Origin: a virus
Reading direction: 5' to 3' (one strand)
IMG/VR virus record: IMGVR_UViG_3300035034_003332
Location: 1 to 24,039 of that record
Length of the DNA: 24,039 nt
Shown here: piece after piece, positions 1-8,122 of the stretch
Numbering within the stretch: position 1 is the first letter of the stretch
How the letters are laid out: each line of letters starts with the position of its first letter
Program-made: the position numbers and the translations under genes
Notes under the pieces: generated by a model
The model's database searches: none
The model's input: only the letters and a program-made list of their open reading frames with translations
What the model was told of the DNA's origin: nothing

Positions 1-2025
1 AACCGCATGTCCACCATCGGGGAGATGGGTCAGCAGAACTTGTCGTTCCTGACTGGGGGCAACGAGCAGTTGATGAACTCCATCCGCGACCTCGTGGGTC
101 AGCAGGTGGGCATCACAGGCCGGGAGCACGCCAACGACATCCTCGCGTCAGAGGTAGACCGCGATACCGCTCAGGCTCGTATGGCCAACGAGTTGCTTCC
201 TGAGGTCGTCAACATGGCGAAGGTGAGGAACGCCACGCTTGAAGCCATGTACAACGTCACTGCGGATCTCCCCGCACCACTCCAGCAACTTGTCGCAATC
301 GTGGGGGGCATATCCGGGCTCCTGCAGGGGCTCATCGGGGGTTTAGGTCTGGCGGGAGTGGGAAGCAGCCCTGTAGCCAAGGTTGCTACTGCAGCCGGTG
401 GTGCCGCGGTTATTCGTGCTGCTGCGTCGAAGGTCGCGGCACTGGGTAGCCGAGCGGGCGTTCGTGCTGCTGCGTCGAAGGTCGCGGCACTGGGTAGCCG
501 GGTGGTGGGAGTAGTAGCCGTGGGCGCTGGGACCGTAGGGGCGGTGAACGACGTGCGCACCGGTCGTCGTAAGACCATGGAGGAGGCTGCTGTAGAGGCT
601 GGCATACTCAGCCCTCTATTGGAGAGAGGGTGGGGGGAGGAACTCGGTTTTCAGGCCACGGCCACAATCCGTCGTGTGGGAGACACGATCGACTTCGGTC
701 TCTTGGACAACACGTCTTTCGGAGGCACTGACGTCACCTACGCGGAGTTGCGCGACATGACTGACGCAGCCACGGGGGGAGACGTGGGCGACCCTCCCCC
801 GGGCTCGGCCATCCGCACCAGCAAGCCCGCCAGCCACGTCACAGGGATGACTGGCCGCCTGCGCAGCGCTCTGGAGCGGATGTTCCGCGCCAACCCCAAG
901 TTGCGCCTGAACTCTGGCTACCGCTCCGTCGCTCACCAGCAGCGCCTCTGGACTGATGCGCTCCAGAAGTACGGGTCCGCCTCAGCAGCGCGCAAGTGGG
1001 TCGCTCCCCCCGGTGGCTCCAAGCACAACTCGGGGCTGGCTGCTGACATCGGTCCCCCCTCGGAGCGCGCATGGCTGAAGCGCAACGCGGACAAGTTCGG
1101 CCTGTACCTCCCGATGACCCACGAGCCATGGCACGTCGAGGTCAAGGGCTCACGCTCCGGCAAAGAGCAGACCGACGTCAACATCGCCTCTGCGGGCATC
1201 GCTGCGAAGGGTGACTCAGCGGGTGACATGGACACCCGAAACTACGCCAAGGGCGCCAACCTCTCGCCCGGTGGTGTGTCGATGTCGGAGGGCTCCCTCA
1301 TCGCGTCTCTCCTCGGGGGTGGAGGGCTCTTCGGTGGTGGGAGAGACCCTGCTCCCAGCGCGATTCCCGGGCAGGACTCGGCCTCGGGAGACACCTCCTC
1401 AGGGGGCAGCCACTACGGCGCCTTGGCTGGGAGGTACGGGAAGTCCTTGTTCTCAGGTTCCCTCGCGGAACGAGCAGCCGCCGTCGCCCAGTATGCGAAG
1501 CGAGCAGGATTCAGTGGGCAGGCTCTTACCACCGCCGTCGCCATCGCTCTCGGGGAGTCTGGTGGTGACCCCATGGCCACAGGCGACGTCTCCCTGCAGA
1601 CGGCCAAGTGGGGGCCCTCGCTGGGGCTGTTCCAGAACCGGACCCTGAAGAACCCCGGGGCGTGGTCGGGTCTCGACGGGCGTCGTGACGCCAGCAAGAT
1701 GTACGACCCCCAGTACAACGCCGACTTCGCCTACGACCTGTACCGCTCCAAGGGAGGCTTCGGGGACTGGTCGGTCTACACCTCGGGCAAGTTCACCGAC
1801 TACCTCGACGAGGCCCGCGCTGGTGTCTCACAGAGCGTCGGTGACCCCGCGACTCCCGGCAGCGGCATCGACGGCGCCCCTAGCGGTGGCTCGGTGTCAA
1901 TGAGGGGTGGGGACAAGACCATCATCATGAACATCAGCGGGCAGCAGAGCCCAGCGGAGTTGGCTCGGAAGGTCAGGGCCATCCTGAACACCGAGGACGA
2001 CTTCCAGACAGTGGGGATGACGTAA
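1..2025 (+). CDS. Tape-measure protein, C-terminal part, with VanY-like peptidase and lysozyme-like domains (5' partial)
   Basis: The frame is open to the left edge, so this is probably the end of a much longer tape-measure gene; the first ATG seen is at 7 (672 residues from there). Numbering from that ATG, residues 1-120 look like tape-measure helices with a hydrophobic Gly/Leu stretch near 90-115. Residues about 285-380 form an M15/VanY-type D,D- or L,D-peptidase: the SxHxxGxAxD signature gives H340 and D347, and HEPWHVE gives E373 and H376, so zinc ligands and catalytic acid are all present. Residues about 490-612 resemble a lysozyme/transglycosylase tail domain with candidate catalytic E517 (in ALGESGGDP). 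The linkers are rich in Gly/Ser. Tape-measure proteins with wall hydrolases help the tail cross peptidoglycan during DNA injection. The stop overlaps the next ATG by one base. The tape-measure identity is inferred from gene order; the peptidase is clear. Confidence 0.8.
   Translation, partial: NRMSTIGEMGQQNLSFLTGGNEQLMNSIRDLVGQQVGITGREHANDILASEVDRDTAQARMANELLPEVVNMAKVRNATLEAMYNVTADLPAPLQQLVAIVGGISGLLQGLIGGLGLAGVGSSPVAKVATAAGGAAVIRAAASKVAALGSRAGVRAAASKVAALGSRVVGVVAVGAGTVGAVNDVRTGRRKTMEEAAVEAGILSPLLERGWGEELGFQATATIRRVGDTIDFGLLDNTSFGGTDVTYAELRDMTDAATGGDVGDPPPGSAIRTSKPASHVTGMTGRLRSALERMFRANPKLRLNSGYRSVAHQQRLWTDALQKYGSASAARKWVAPPGGSKHNSGLAADIGPPSERAWLKRNADKFGLYLPMTHEPWHVEVKGSRSGKEQTDVNIASAGIAAKGDSAGDMDTRNYAKGANLSPGGVSMSEGSLIASLLGGGGLFGGGRDPAPSAIPGQDSASGDTSSGGSHYGALAGRYGKSLFSGSLAERAAAVAQYAKRAGFSGQALTTAVAIALGESGGDPMATGDVSLQTAKWGPSLGLFQNRTLKNPGAWSGLDGRRDASKMYDPQYNADFAYDLYRSKGGFGDWSVYTSGKFTDYLDEARAGVSQSVGDPATPGSGIDGAPSGGSVSMRGGDKTIIMNISGQQSPAELARKVRAILNTEDDFQTVGMT
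413..500 (+). repeat. 40-bp perfect direct repeat, 48-bp period, inside the tape-measure gene
   Basis: Positions 413-452 and 461-500 are identical. The 48-base period keeps frame and duplicates a 16-residue Ala/Arg/Lys-rich helical segment (RAAASKVAALGSR). Perfect identity at the DNA level suggests a recent in-frame duplication. Confidence 0.9.
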
Positions 2026-2984
2026 TGGCTAGGAACATAAGGGATAGAGGCGGCGGCAACCGCACATCCCCTCTCGGTGGTGGTGGGCACTACGCGGCTG
2101 CAGCAAAGCGCGACTGGAGCCACTACTCGAAGGGGGGCGTTGGCTCTGGCCTCTTCGACTTCAAGGACACGTTCTACCAGAACGACAAGATAGACCCGAG
2201 GCTGGCACGTGGTAACCCGCACCGAGGGAAACTGCACCGTGGTCGGATGGTGCGCAAGGGTGTCGACACCGACGAGGTCAAGGGCATCCTGAACTTCCTG
2301 TTCAACCCCACCTCGGTGTCGTTCGGCTACAACATCGACGAGTCCGCGCTCATCACGGCCCTCATGGATGAGCCGAACCAGACTGCGCGCCTTGGCCCCT
2401 CTGCGAACTGCTCGTTCCAGTTGATGTTCGACCGCACCTACGAGGTGCTGGACGCAGAGGAGTCGGGAAGGATGAACACCGGGGTGCTGCAGGACGTGAA
2501 GGCTCTGGAGCACCTGCTGGGCATCAACTCGAACGCTGAGGGGACCATCAGCGCCCCTATGTCTCAGGTGGTCGACATCTACTTCGGCGCCGACGAGGCC
2601 CTGAAGTTCGGTGGGTTCTTCTCCTCGGCGTCGGTCAGCATGACCCACTTCTCCCCGAGGATGGTCCCCTTCCGTCTGGTGATGGACATCACGGTGGTCA
2701 TGACCAAGGAGGTCGACGACCTGATTGCGGAGGCAGAGCGCCTCCGAGGTGCTGCAGGAGACCCGTGGTCCGGCAACTTCGGCAGCAGTGGCGGAGGAGG
2801 AGGCGGTAGCACCGGCACCACCGGCTTCACCGGAGACGCCTACGGCCACATCGCTGCCCTCCCCTCAGCGAAAGCGGGTGCTGCAGGAGACCCGTGGTCG
2901 GGCCAGCATGGAACCACCACTCCCAAAGCACCCATCCGGTTCGCCACCTCTGGCGGCGGGGGTAGGGGTGGCTACCTACTGTGA
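2025..2984 (+). CDS. Baseplate/tail-tube-associated protein (contractile injection system tube-type)
   Basis: 319 residues; the ATG overlaps the previous stop by one base. Residues about 80-235 (GILNFLFNPTSVSFGYNIDE through an FRLVMDITVVM strand) resemble the N-terminal domain of phage and contractile-injection-system proteins that join the tail tube to the baseplate and are normally encoded just before a LysM-like protein and the gpD-like hub, as here. The N-terminus is basic and Gly-rich. The C-terminus (from about 240) is a low-complexity linker with a run of glycines and two copies of GAAGDPWSG. No membrane segment or signal peptide is visible. The family call rests on pattern and gene order, so it is tentative; a general minor tail protein is the alternative. 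Confidence 0.6.
   Translation: MARNIRDRGGGNRTSPLGGGGHYAAAAKRDWSHYSKGGVGSGLFDFKDTFYQNDKIDPRLARGNPHRGKLHRGRMVRKGVDTDEVKGILNFLFNPTSVSFGYNIDESALITALMDEPNQTARLGPSANCSFQLMFDRTYEVLDAEESGRMNTGVLQDVKALEHLLGINSNAEGTISAPMSQVVDIYFGADEALKFGGFFSSASVSMTHFSPRMVPFRLVMDITVVMTKEVDDLIAEAERLRGAAGDPWSGNFGSSGGGGGGSTGTTGFTGDAYGHIAALPSAKAGAAGDPWSGQHGTTTPKAPIRFATSGGGGRGGYLL
2748..2899 (+). repeat. 23-bp direct repeat in the C-terminal linker of the tube-associated gene
   Basis: Positions 2748-2770 and 2877-2899 are identical and both are in frame, encoding GAAGDPWS at residues 242 and 285. They flank the poly-Gly linker, so recombination between them would delete 43 residues in frame. Confidence 0.9.
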
Positions 2985-2991
2985 GGGCACC

Positions 2992-3267
2992 ATGACCATC
3001 TACGCAGGCTCTCGTTTCGAGGGCATCACCCCCCTCCGAGACGAGGAGGGCAACCCCTACTTCGGGCGCATCGTTCCTCGCTCGCAGACGGTCGAGTACG
3101 TCGAGTACTACACGGTGGACGGGGACCGCATCGACGGCATCGCTCATGCCTTCCTCGGGGACCCGCTCCGCTGGTGGGAGATAGCCGACCTCAACCCTGA
3201 GGTTGACGACTTCGAGAACTTCCCACTCAACACTCGCTTGAGGATTCCCAGTGACCTCCAGCGTTAG
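2992..3267 (+). CDS. LysM-like baseplate/tail protein
   Basis: 91 residues from the ATG at 2992, which lies 7 bases after the previous stop and just behind a GAGGG ribosome-binding site. The frame extends further upstream, but only over the end of the preceding gene, so the internal ATG is preferred. Residues about 43-88 have the LysM-like pattern: a YTVDGDRIDGIAHAFLGDP strand-helix opening, then a W-rich helix with LNPE, then LNTRLRIP. In T4-, P2- and Mu-type tails such a small protein (compare gp53 or gpX) sits beside the hub and pins the baseplate together rather than binding cell wall. It lies between the tube-associated protein and the gpD-like hub, which fits that role. Confidence 0.7.
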   Translation: MTIYAGSRFEGITPLRDEEGNPYFGRIVPRSQTVEYVEYYTVDGDRIDGIAHAFLGDPLRWWEIADLNPEVDDFENFPLNTRLRIPSDLQR

Positions 3268-4312
3268 CCTCTACCTCACCCGCATGACGGGCGTACCCAC
3301 GCCCACCGTCCCCCTGCGCGACCTGCGCGTGATTGACGAGGCGGGGGCTCACCTGATTGCGACGGGGACGTCCACGCCCACTGACGGCGCGCGCTTCAAC
3401 GAGGGCGACCCCGTCATCCTGAACTGGGGGCGAAAGCGCTCCGTCTTCTCGTCGGTGATGTACGTGCACAGGGTCAGCGACGTGGGCTCGGTTACGGCCA
3501 GCGACCCCGTCTACGAGTTCGTGCTGGTGGGATCCTCGTGGCCCTTGAAGAGCAGCAACCAGCGGGCCCTCAGCAACACCAACGCCCGGAGGATTCTGGG
3601 GGAGATAGCGCTGTCCCACAACCTCTCCTTCGACTTCAGCGCGACCAACCGGAACTTCGACTTGTTCGTGAGCAGGGAGTCCGACTGGGTAGGACTTCGA
3701 GACCTCGCCCATCGCGTGGGTGGGCTCCTCCGCGTGGACGGCACGACGATTCGCATCATCGACATGAACGCAGGGCTCAACGACCTCGTCCGCGCTCCGG
3801 TCTACAGGCCCCGAGACCTCCCGGCCCAGAACGTCACTGTCACCCGTCGCCAGCAGGACAAGGGGCGTCGAGAGGTCGCAGTGGTGAACCCGGTGACCCT
3901 ACAGGTGGAGAACATCAACGACTCCCTGCGCAACGAGTCCGACGTGCTGCTCCTGAAGGACTCCCCTTCCATCGCTCTCGGGAGCGTCTCCGAGGCGCAG
4001 CAGGACCTCCGCTCTCAGCGTCTCAGCGACAGGTTCCGAGAGGAGGCGACGGTGACGGGGATGTCGTCTGACCCGCGATTGCGCCCCGGGACTGTCGTAG
4101 GTATGCGGGGAATGACGCCCGTCAAGAACGGCTACTGGACCGTCACCAAGGCTGACCACCGGCTCACCAAGGACGCCATCTTCTCGGACCTCTACTTGGG
4201 CCGCAGTTCTGACCACCCGAGAGCGACACTGGACAGGCCTCCCCTCTTCCACGGTCAGATGGCCAGTTCGTCGAGCCCTGTGCTGCGCCGCGACAGGTGG
4301 GTGGCCGGATGA
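3251..4312 (+). CDS. Baseplate hub protein, gpD/T4 gp27-like
   Basis: 353 residues from a GTG at 3251, overlapping the LysM-like gene by 17 bases. The middle of the protein (NFDLFVSRESDWVGLRDLAHRVGGLLRVDG, here spanning about residues 136-165) has the Ser-Asp-Trp...Leu...Gly...LLRVDG pattern typical of phage late control protein D and VgrG hub domains, in which a first barrel is followed by a second that receives the spike. The C-terminal half (SLRNESDVLLL..., RFREEATVTGM, then GTVVGMRGM...GYWTVTKADHRL) matches the later part of such hubs. It is followed at once by a small OB-fold spike gene, as gpD is paired with gpV and gp27 with gp5. It should form the trimeric hub at the end of the tail tube. 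Confidence 0.75.
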   Translation: MTSSVSLYLTRMTGVPTPTVPLRDLRVIDEAGAHLIATGTSTPTDGARFNEGDPVILNWGRKRSVFSSVMYVHRVSDVGSVTASDPVYEFVLVGSSWPLKSSNQRALSNTNARRILGEIALSHNLSFDFSATNRNFDLFVSRESDWVGLRDLAHRVGGLLRVDGTTIRIIDMNAGLNDLVRAPVYRPRDLPAQNVTVTRRQQDKGRREVAVVNPVTLQVENINDSLRNESDVLLLKDSPSIALGSVSEAQQDLRSQRLSDRFREEATVTGMSSDPRLRPGTVVGMRGMTPVKNGYWTVTKADHRLTKDAIFSDLYLGRSSDHPRATLDRPPLFHGQMASSSSPVLRRDRWVAG

Positions 4313-4530
4313 CGGACAATCACGTCTGCGGAGTCCACCGAGGCAAGGTTCTGGCTGCCCTCGACTCGGGTGTTCTACGTGTGCAAGTCCCTACCCTGTT
4401 CGGTATGACCCCTGTCGAAGCGCAGCCCTGCCGTGAAGTCCTCGCCGTCCCTGACGTCGGGGATGGTGTCTGGCTTGCGTTCGAGGCGGGTGACATCGAG
4501 CACCCAGTCTGGCTGGGGGTGTGGCAGTGA
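4309..4530 (+). CDS. Baseplate spike OB-fold protein (gp5/gpV N-terminal-like)
   Basis: 73 residues from the ATG at 4309, whose ATGA overlaps the stop of the hub gene; an in-frame GTG at 4297 is a weaker alternative. The pattern HRGKVLAALDSGVLRVQVPTL followed by PDVGDGVWLAFEAGDIEHPVWLG is the classic OB-fold of tail-spike/baseplate assembly proteins, ending in the usual hydrophobic strand pair. It has only the OB domain: no lysozyme and no beta-helix needle, so a needle or tip must come from another protein. Its short length compared with gpV or T4 gp5 is notable. It should sit on the hub trimer and plug the tail tube. Confidence 0.7.
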   Translation: MTDNHVCGVHRGKVLAALDSGVLRVQVPTLFGMTPVEAQPCREVLAVPDVGDGVWLAFEAGDIEHPVWLGVWQ

Positions 4531-4910
4531 GCACCATGACCTTCCCCTTCGAGATAACGCCCTCAGGCAAGGTGGCGGAGTCTGACGGCGTTCAGTCCAT
4601 GCTGGAGCAGGTGCAGTTCGTGGTGTCCACCACGCTGGGGACTCGCGCCATGCGACCGAGGTTCGGCTCTCAGGTGGGGAGCCGCGTGCTCGACACCATG
4701 GCCCTCCCCGATGAGATTCGTGACAGTGTCGCTGAGTCCGTGGAGCGTGAGGTCCCGGGGGCTCAGGTAGTTTCCGTCGATATCAACGCTGACCAAGACA
4801 CGGGAACGCTCGAAGTCACTGTTTGGGTGTCTCCCCGCCGTGAGGCGAGTGACCGCACGTACTCGGTCTCGCTCAACTTCGGCCGCGTCGTCGAGGAGAC
4901 CCGCCCATGA
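4527..4910 (+). CDS. Baseplate wedge protein, T4 gp25-like
   Basis: 127 residues from the GTG at 4527 (GTGA overlap with the previous stop, with a G-rich stretch 6-12 bases before it); a GTG at 4521 and an ATG at 4536 are alternatives. The core is diagnostic of the GPW/gp25 family: a VQFVVSTTLGTRAMRPRFGS motif (the family's 'T..GeR.m.P.FGS' signature) followed by DEIRDSVAESVEREVPGAQVV and a C-terminal strand LEVTVWVSPR. gp25 proteins form the inner baseplate ring next to the J/gp6 protein and initiate sheath assembly in contractile phages. The next gene is indeed the gp6/J-like gene. Confidence 0.88.
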   Translation: MSTMTFPFEITPSGKVAESDGVQSMLEQVQFVVSTTLGTRAMRPRFGSQVGSRVLDTMALPDEIRDSVAESVEREVPGAQVVSVDINADQDTGTLEVTVWVSPRREASDRTYSVSLNFGRVVEETRP

Positions 4911-6349
4911 CCAACCACGTCGACTACACCTCCAAGGACTACCTGAGCCTGCGCGAGCAGATGGTGGCCACGGCGCAGGACCGTTTGCCCGAGTGGAATC
5001 CCACGGGCGCCGCTGACTTCGCGCTGGCCATCATCGAGGCCACGGCCTACATGGGAGACATCCTCGCCTACTACAGCGACCGCTCCCTCAACGAGTCCTT
5101 CCTGTCCACGGCGGTGCAGCGCTCCTCGGTCATCGACATCGCGCGCATGCTGGGCTACGAGCCACAGGGCCCCGTCCCAGCGTCGGTGACGCTCTCCTTC
5201 GCCACCGACAATGCTCTGGCGGACGTGACCATCCCCGCTGGCACGCAGGTGTCCACCAACGTCACGGGCTCAGAGCGCAACGTCACTTTCGAGACTGACG
5301 CGGAGGTCACCGCCACCACCGGTGGAGCCAGCACGGTCACTGTGGGAGCCACCGAGGGCATCACGGTCGAGGACGAGGTCCTCGGTGCGGCTACGACCGC
5401 CGCCTTCCAGCGCTTCGACCTAGCGCAGAGCCCCGTGGAGGGGGACTCCATCGTGGTGGAGGTCGACGAGGGTGGGGGCTACCGGCAGTGGGTGTACTTC
5501 GAGCGCTTGCTCGACGCCGACTCCAACACCCCCGCCTTCACCTACGCACGAGACGCAGCGGGGGGAGTGCTGATTCGCTTCGGTGACGACATCGACGGGC
5601 GCATCCCGGCTCAGAGTTCCCCCATCAAGGCCACGTACCGGGTTGGCGGGGGGGCCTATGGCAACGTACCCGCAGGCACAATCACCGGTCTCCTTGACCC
5701 GGTGTCTGGCGTCATCAGCGTGCAGAACCTCTCGGCTGCTTCAGGAGGGGAGGACGCTGAGAGCCTCGACTCCATCAGGGCCAACGCACCCATCTCCACG
5801 AGAACAGGGGACCGAGCGGTGACCCTGCGGGACTTCCGCGACCTAGCGTCCGTGGTCCCCGGGGTTGCGCACGCCTCGTCGGAGTCCGCGATTGCCACCA
5901 GTGTCCTCGTCTACATCATCCCTACAGGGGTCAACCAACCAACGCTCACAGTGGCGCTCCAGACTGCTGTCGAAGACGCTCTGGAGACGCGCAAACTGCT
6001 GGGCACCAGCGTCACCGTCCAGCAGGGGACCTACGTCCCCATCGACGTGGGCGTGACCATCTACATCGACGAGGGGTACGTCCAGTCCGACGTGCAGACC
6101 CGCGTGGAGCGCGCCATCGACCTCCTCTACAGCCTCACGAACGTGGAACTCGGCAAGACTCTCCCCGTATCCGATGTTTACCGCTCAGTGAGTGATGTGG
6201 AGGGTGTCATCTACCTCACCGTCGAGCAGCACGAGCGCGATTGGGGTGGCGGGGGAGACACCGTCACAGCCGAGATTGTGCACGAAATCAACGAACTCCC
6301 CTACCTCCAAGACGCTCAGATTGTCCCCGTCGGCGGCGTAATCGCCTGA
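4907..6349 (+). CDS. Baseplate protein J (T4 gp6-like wedge protein)
   Basis: 480 residues; the ATG overlaps the gp25-like stop (ATGA). The N-terminal helix region (NHVDYTSKDYLSLREQMV, then ADFALAIIEATAYMGDILAYYSDRSLNESFL) and the central GGAYGNVPAGTITGL and GGEDAESLDSIRANAP...RTGDRAVTLRDF motifs are typical of the baseplate J family. The C-terminal part (GVTIYIDEGYVQSDVQTRVERAI...GKTLPVSDVYRSVSDVEGV) matches its closing domain. In T4 and P2 this protein dimerises around the hub and joins the wedges. It lies directly downstream of gp25, the usual order. It is full length for the family, with a Thr/Val-rich domain at about 100-190. Confidence 0.88.
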   Translation: MTNHVDYTSKDYLSLREQMVATAQDRLPEWNPTGAADFALAIIEATAYMGDILAYYSDRSLNESFLSTAVQRSSVIDIARMLGYEPQGPVPASVTLSFATDNALADVTIPAGTQVSTNVTGSERNVTFETDAEVTATTGGASTVTVGATEGITVEDEVLGAATTAAFQRFDLAQSPVEGDSIVVEVDEGGGYRQWVYFERLLDADSNTPAFTYARDAAGGVLIRFGDDIDGRIPAQSSPIKATYRVGGGAYGNVPAGTITGLLDPVSGVISVQNLSAASGGEDAESLDSIRANAPISTRTGDRAVTLRDFRDLASVVPGVAHASSESAIATSVLVYIIPTGVNQPTLTVALQTAVEDALETRKLLGTSVTVQQGTYVPIDVGVTIYIDEGYVQSDVQTRVERAIDLLYSLTNVELGKTLPVSDVYRSVSDVEGVIYLTVEQHERDWGGGGDTVTAEIVHEINELPYLQDAQIVPVGGVIA

Positions 6350-6368
6350 CCAGCAAGGAGCACTAAGC

Positions 6369-7481
6369 ATGGTCGCTGCATACCCCGGGTCCATCAGGTC
6401 ATTCACCGAGCAGGTGGATGGCGTGGACGTCGTAGACGCCTCGGATGTCAACGACCTCTACGAGGAGGTTCGGGCCATTCAGGTGGAGTTGGGAACATCG
6501 CCGTCAGGCGCCAGCGCCACCGTCAAGGACTTCCTCACCACCCTGAACTCAACCAAGTACGGGTCGGGCAGCGCCATCAGGGCCGCGTCGGGGACGCTAA
6601 GCGCCGCAGGTCTGGGGTTCAGCGCTGAAGCGAACCTCGGGCTGTTCCGTCCGGTCGCTGGAGCGGTGGCCATCACGACGGCGGGCGTGGAGCGCGCTCG
6701 CGCAGACGCCTCGGGCCTGTCAGCGGCCAACATGACCGTCACCACCCAACTCACTGCCTCGGCGGCGGCGAACTTCACGGGGGCCACCGTCACAGGACTC
6801 GACCACGGCGCCAGCATCGGGGGGCTTGGGGACGACGACCACCCCCACTACCTGAACGCTGCCCGGCATGACGCCCGGGACCACACGGCAGCCCTCGCTT
6901 CTTCGTCGCTGGCTGACCTCGGAACGCGGGCCCTCGCTGACGTGACAGGCCACACTGCCTCCGTGCACAACGCTCTGGTGCTCGACCACAGCAGCCTCAA
7001 CGCCACGAGCCTCAGCGCCGACGACCACATTCAGTACCTCACGACCACGAGGCACACCGCGCTGACTGGCTCCCACGTCACCAACGGGAACACCCACGAC
7101 CACGTCGGGGGGGATGGCGGGACTGTTGACCACGGGAACCTTGCAGGTCTGACCGGGGACGACCACACCCAGTACCTCACCACCACGAGGCACACGAACC
7201 TCTCAGGCGCTCACGTCACCAACGGCGACAGCCACAACCACTCCGGTGGTGATGGGGGTTCCGTTGACCACGGCGCCCTTGGTGGTCTGACAGGGGACGA
7301 CCACAGCGCGGTGTACGCCAACCACAACCTGAACGAGACGATCACGGGCAACTGGAACTTCTCCAACCGGGTCCGGTCCGAGGGCAACTACGTCGTGCGC
7401 TCCTCAGTGGGCGGCTACATCCACGTCTCCTCAGGTGGACCTTCTGGTGGTACGGACGGCGACATCTGGCTTGAATGGTGA
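6369..7481 (+). CDS. Tail fibre-like protein with His-rich tandem repeats
   Basis: 370 residues; ATG at 6369 with a good AAGGAG site at 6355-6360. The N-terminal 45 residues (MVAAYPGSIRSFTEQVDGVD...NDLYEEVRAIQVELG) look like the baseplate attachment segment found at the start of many actinophage fibres. The middle is Ala/Gly-rich, and residues about 150-320 are a chain of DDHxQYL / DHGxLxGLxGDDH units, including two full 46-residue repeats. Such His/Asp-rich units occur in trimeric phage fibres, where histidines can hold metal ions along the shaft. The last 50 residues (NHNLNETITGNWNFSNRV...GGTDGDIWLEW) form a short C-terminal tip ending in the WLEW segment common in these proteins. No chaperone or peptidase domain is visible. 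Confidence 0.72.
   Translation: MVAAYPGSIRSFTEQVDGVDVVDASDVNDLYEEVRAIQVELGTSPSGASATVKDFLTTLNSTKYGSGSAIRAASGTLSAAGLGFSAEANLGLFRPVAGAVAITTAGVERARADASGLSAANMTVTTQLTASAAANFTGATVTGLDHGASIGGLGDDDHPHYLNAARHDARDHTAALASSSLADLGTRALADVTGHTASVHNALVLDHSSLNATSLSADDHIQYLTTTRHTALTGSHVTNGNTHDHVGGDGGTVDHGNLAGLTGDDHTQYLTTTRHTNLSGAHVTNGDSHNHSGGDGGSVDHGALGGLTGDDHSAVYANHNLNETITGNWNFSNRVRSEGNYVVRSSVGGYIHVSSGGPSGGTDGDIWLEW
7020..7325 (+). repeat. 138-bp coding tandem repeats (46 residues) in the fibre gene
   Basis: Units start at 7020 and 7158, with a partial third at 7296. Each encodes DDHxQYLTTTRHT, then a variable segment with HVTNGxxHxH, then GGDGGxVDHGxLxGLTG. The copies are imperfect at the DNA level, so the duplication is older than those at 413-500 and 2748-2899. 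Confidence 0.9.
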
Positions 7482-8122
7482 CCATCTACACGCGCACTTC
7501 GGGAACGTGGCGAACCACGATTGACCCGCATGTCAGGGTCTCGGGGACGTGGCGCGACGTCCAGAACGCTTATGTCAGGCTCAGCGGGTCGTGGCGCAGC
7601 GTCTACCAGCGCCGGGCGCCCACACAGGTGTCGACGTGGAATCCCACGGACTCGGCCACATGGCGGACCGACTACGACTACTGGCGGACTGACAACGACG
7701 ACGTCTATCAGGGGTCGTGGGCCGGGTACGGCAACTACTACGGCCTGTACTTCTACAACTCGTCCAGCATCCGCTCGGTGCTGCAGGCCGACGGTGGGCG
7801 CGTCATCACCAACTTCCGCGCCTACCTCGTGCGCAAGAACTCCTCGCATGGCTACACCTCGGCGCAGAGTGTCTACGCCTACCTGCACAACTACGACTCC
7901 CAGCCGGGTGGCATCCCAACTATCTACAGTGGGCCCTACAACGTGGGGTCCTTCACCCGAGGTCAGGCGAAGTGGGTAGACCTCCCCAACTCGTGGGCTG
8001 AGACGCTGCGCGACGGGACGCGCCGGGGCATCGGGTTCTACAGCGGCTCCAGCCCCTACGTTATCTTGGACGGGCAGAACACGAGCAGCAACCGTGGCCG
8101 ACTGGAGATCACCCACTCATGA
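7475..8122 (+). CDS. Minor tail protein with three SGxWR repeats (putative receptor-binding)
   Basis: 215 residues; ATG at 7475 overlaps the fibre gene by 7 bases (a GTG at 7478 making a GTGA junction is equally possible). Three SG(T/S)WR motifs occur at residues 9-13, 23-27 and 37-41, exactly 14 apart; repeats of this kind are common at the start of actinophage tail proteins. The rest (about 50-215) is rich in Tyr, Asn, Ser and Trp with alternating hydrophobic residues, as expected for a beta-sandwich (ADGGRVITNFRAYLVRKNSS; GRGIGFYSG-like C-terminal strands), which suggests a surface-binding head. No enzyme motif is seen. The function is inferred from position among fibre genes. Confidence 0.6.
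   Translation: MVTIYTRTSGTWRTTIDPHVRVSGTWRDVQNAYVRLSGSWRSVYQRRAPTQVSTWNPTDSATWRTDYDYWRTDNDDVYQGSWAGYGNYYGLYFYNSSSIRSVLQADGGRVITNFRAYLVRKNSSHGYTSAQSVYAYLHNYDSQPGGIPTIYSGPYNVGSFTRGQAKWVDLPNSWAETLRDGTRRGIGFYSGSSPYVILDGQNTSSNRGRLEITHS

Noticed and set aside
1800-2849. 349-codon - strand open frame
   Set aside because: It lies antisense across the end of the tape-measure gene and the next gene; composition is typical of antisense shadows and no family is recognisable.
2725-2991. Upstream extension of the LysM-like gene
   Set aside because: This part overlaps the preceding gene in another frame and reads as low-complexity Pro/Ala/Ser; the LysM-like domain starts after the ATG at 2992, which has its own ribosome-binding site.
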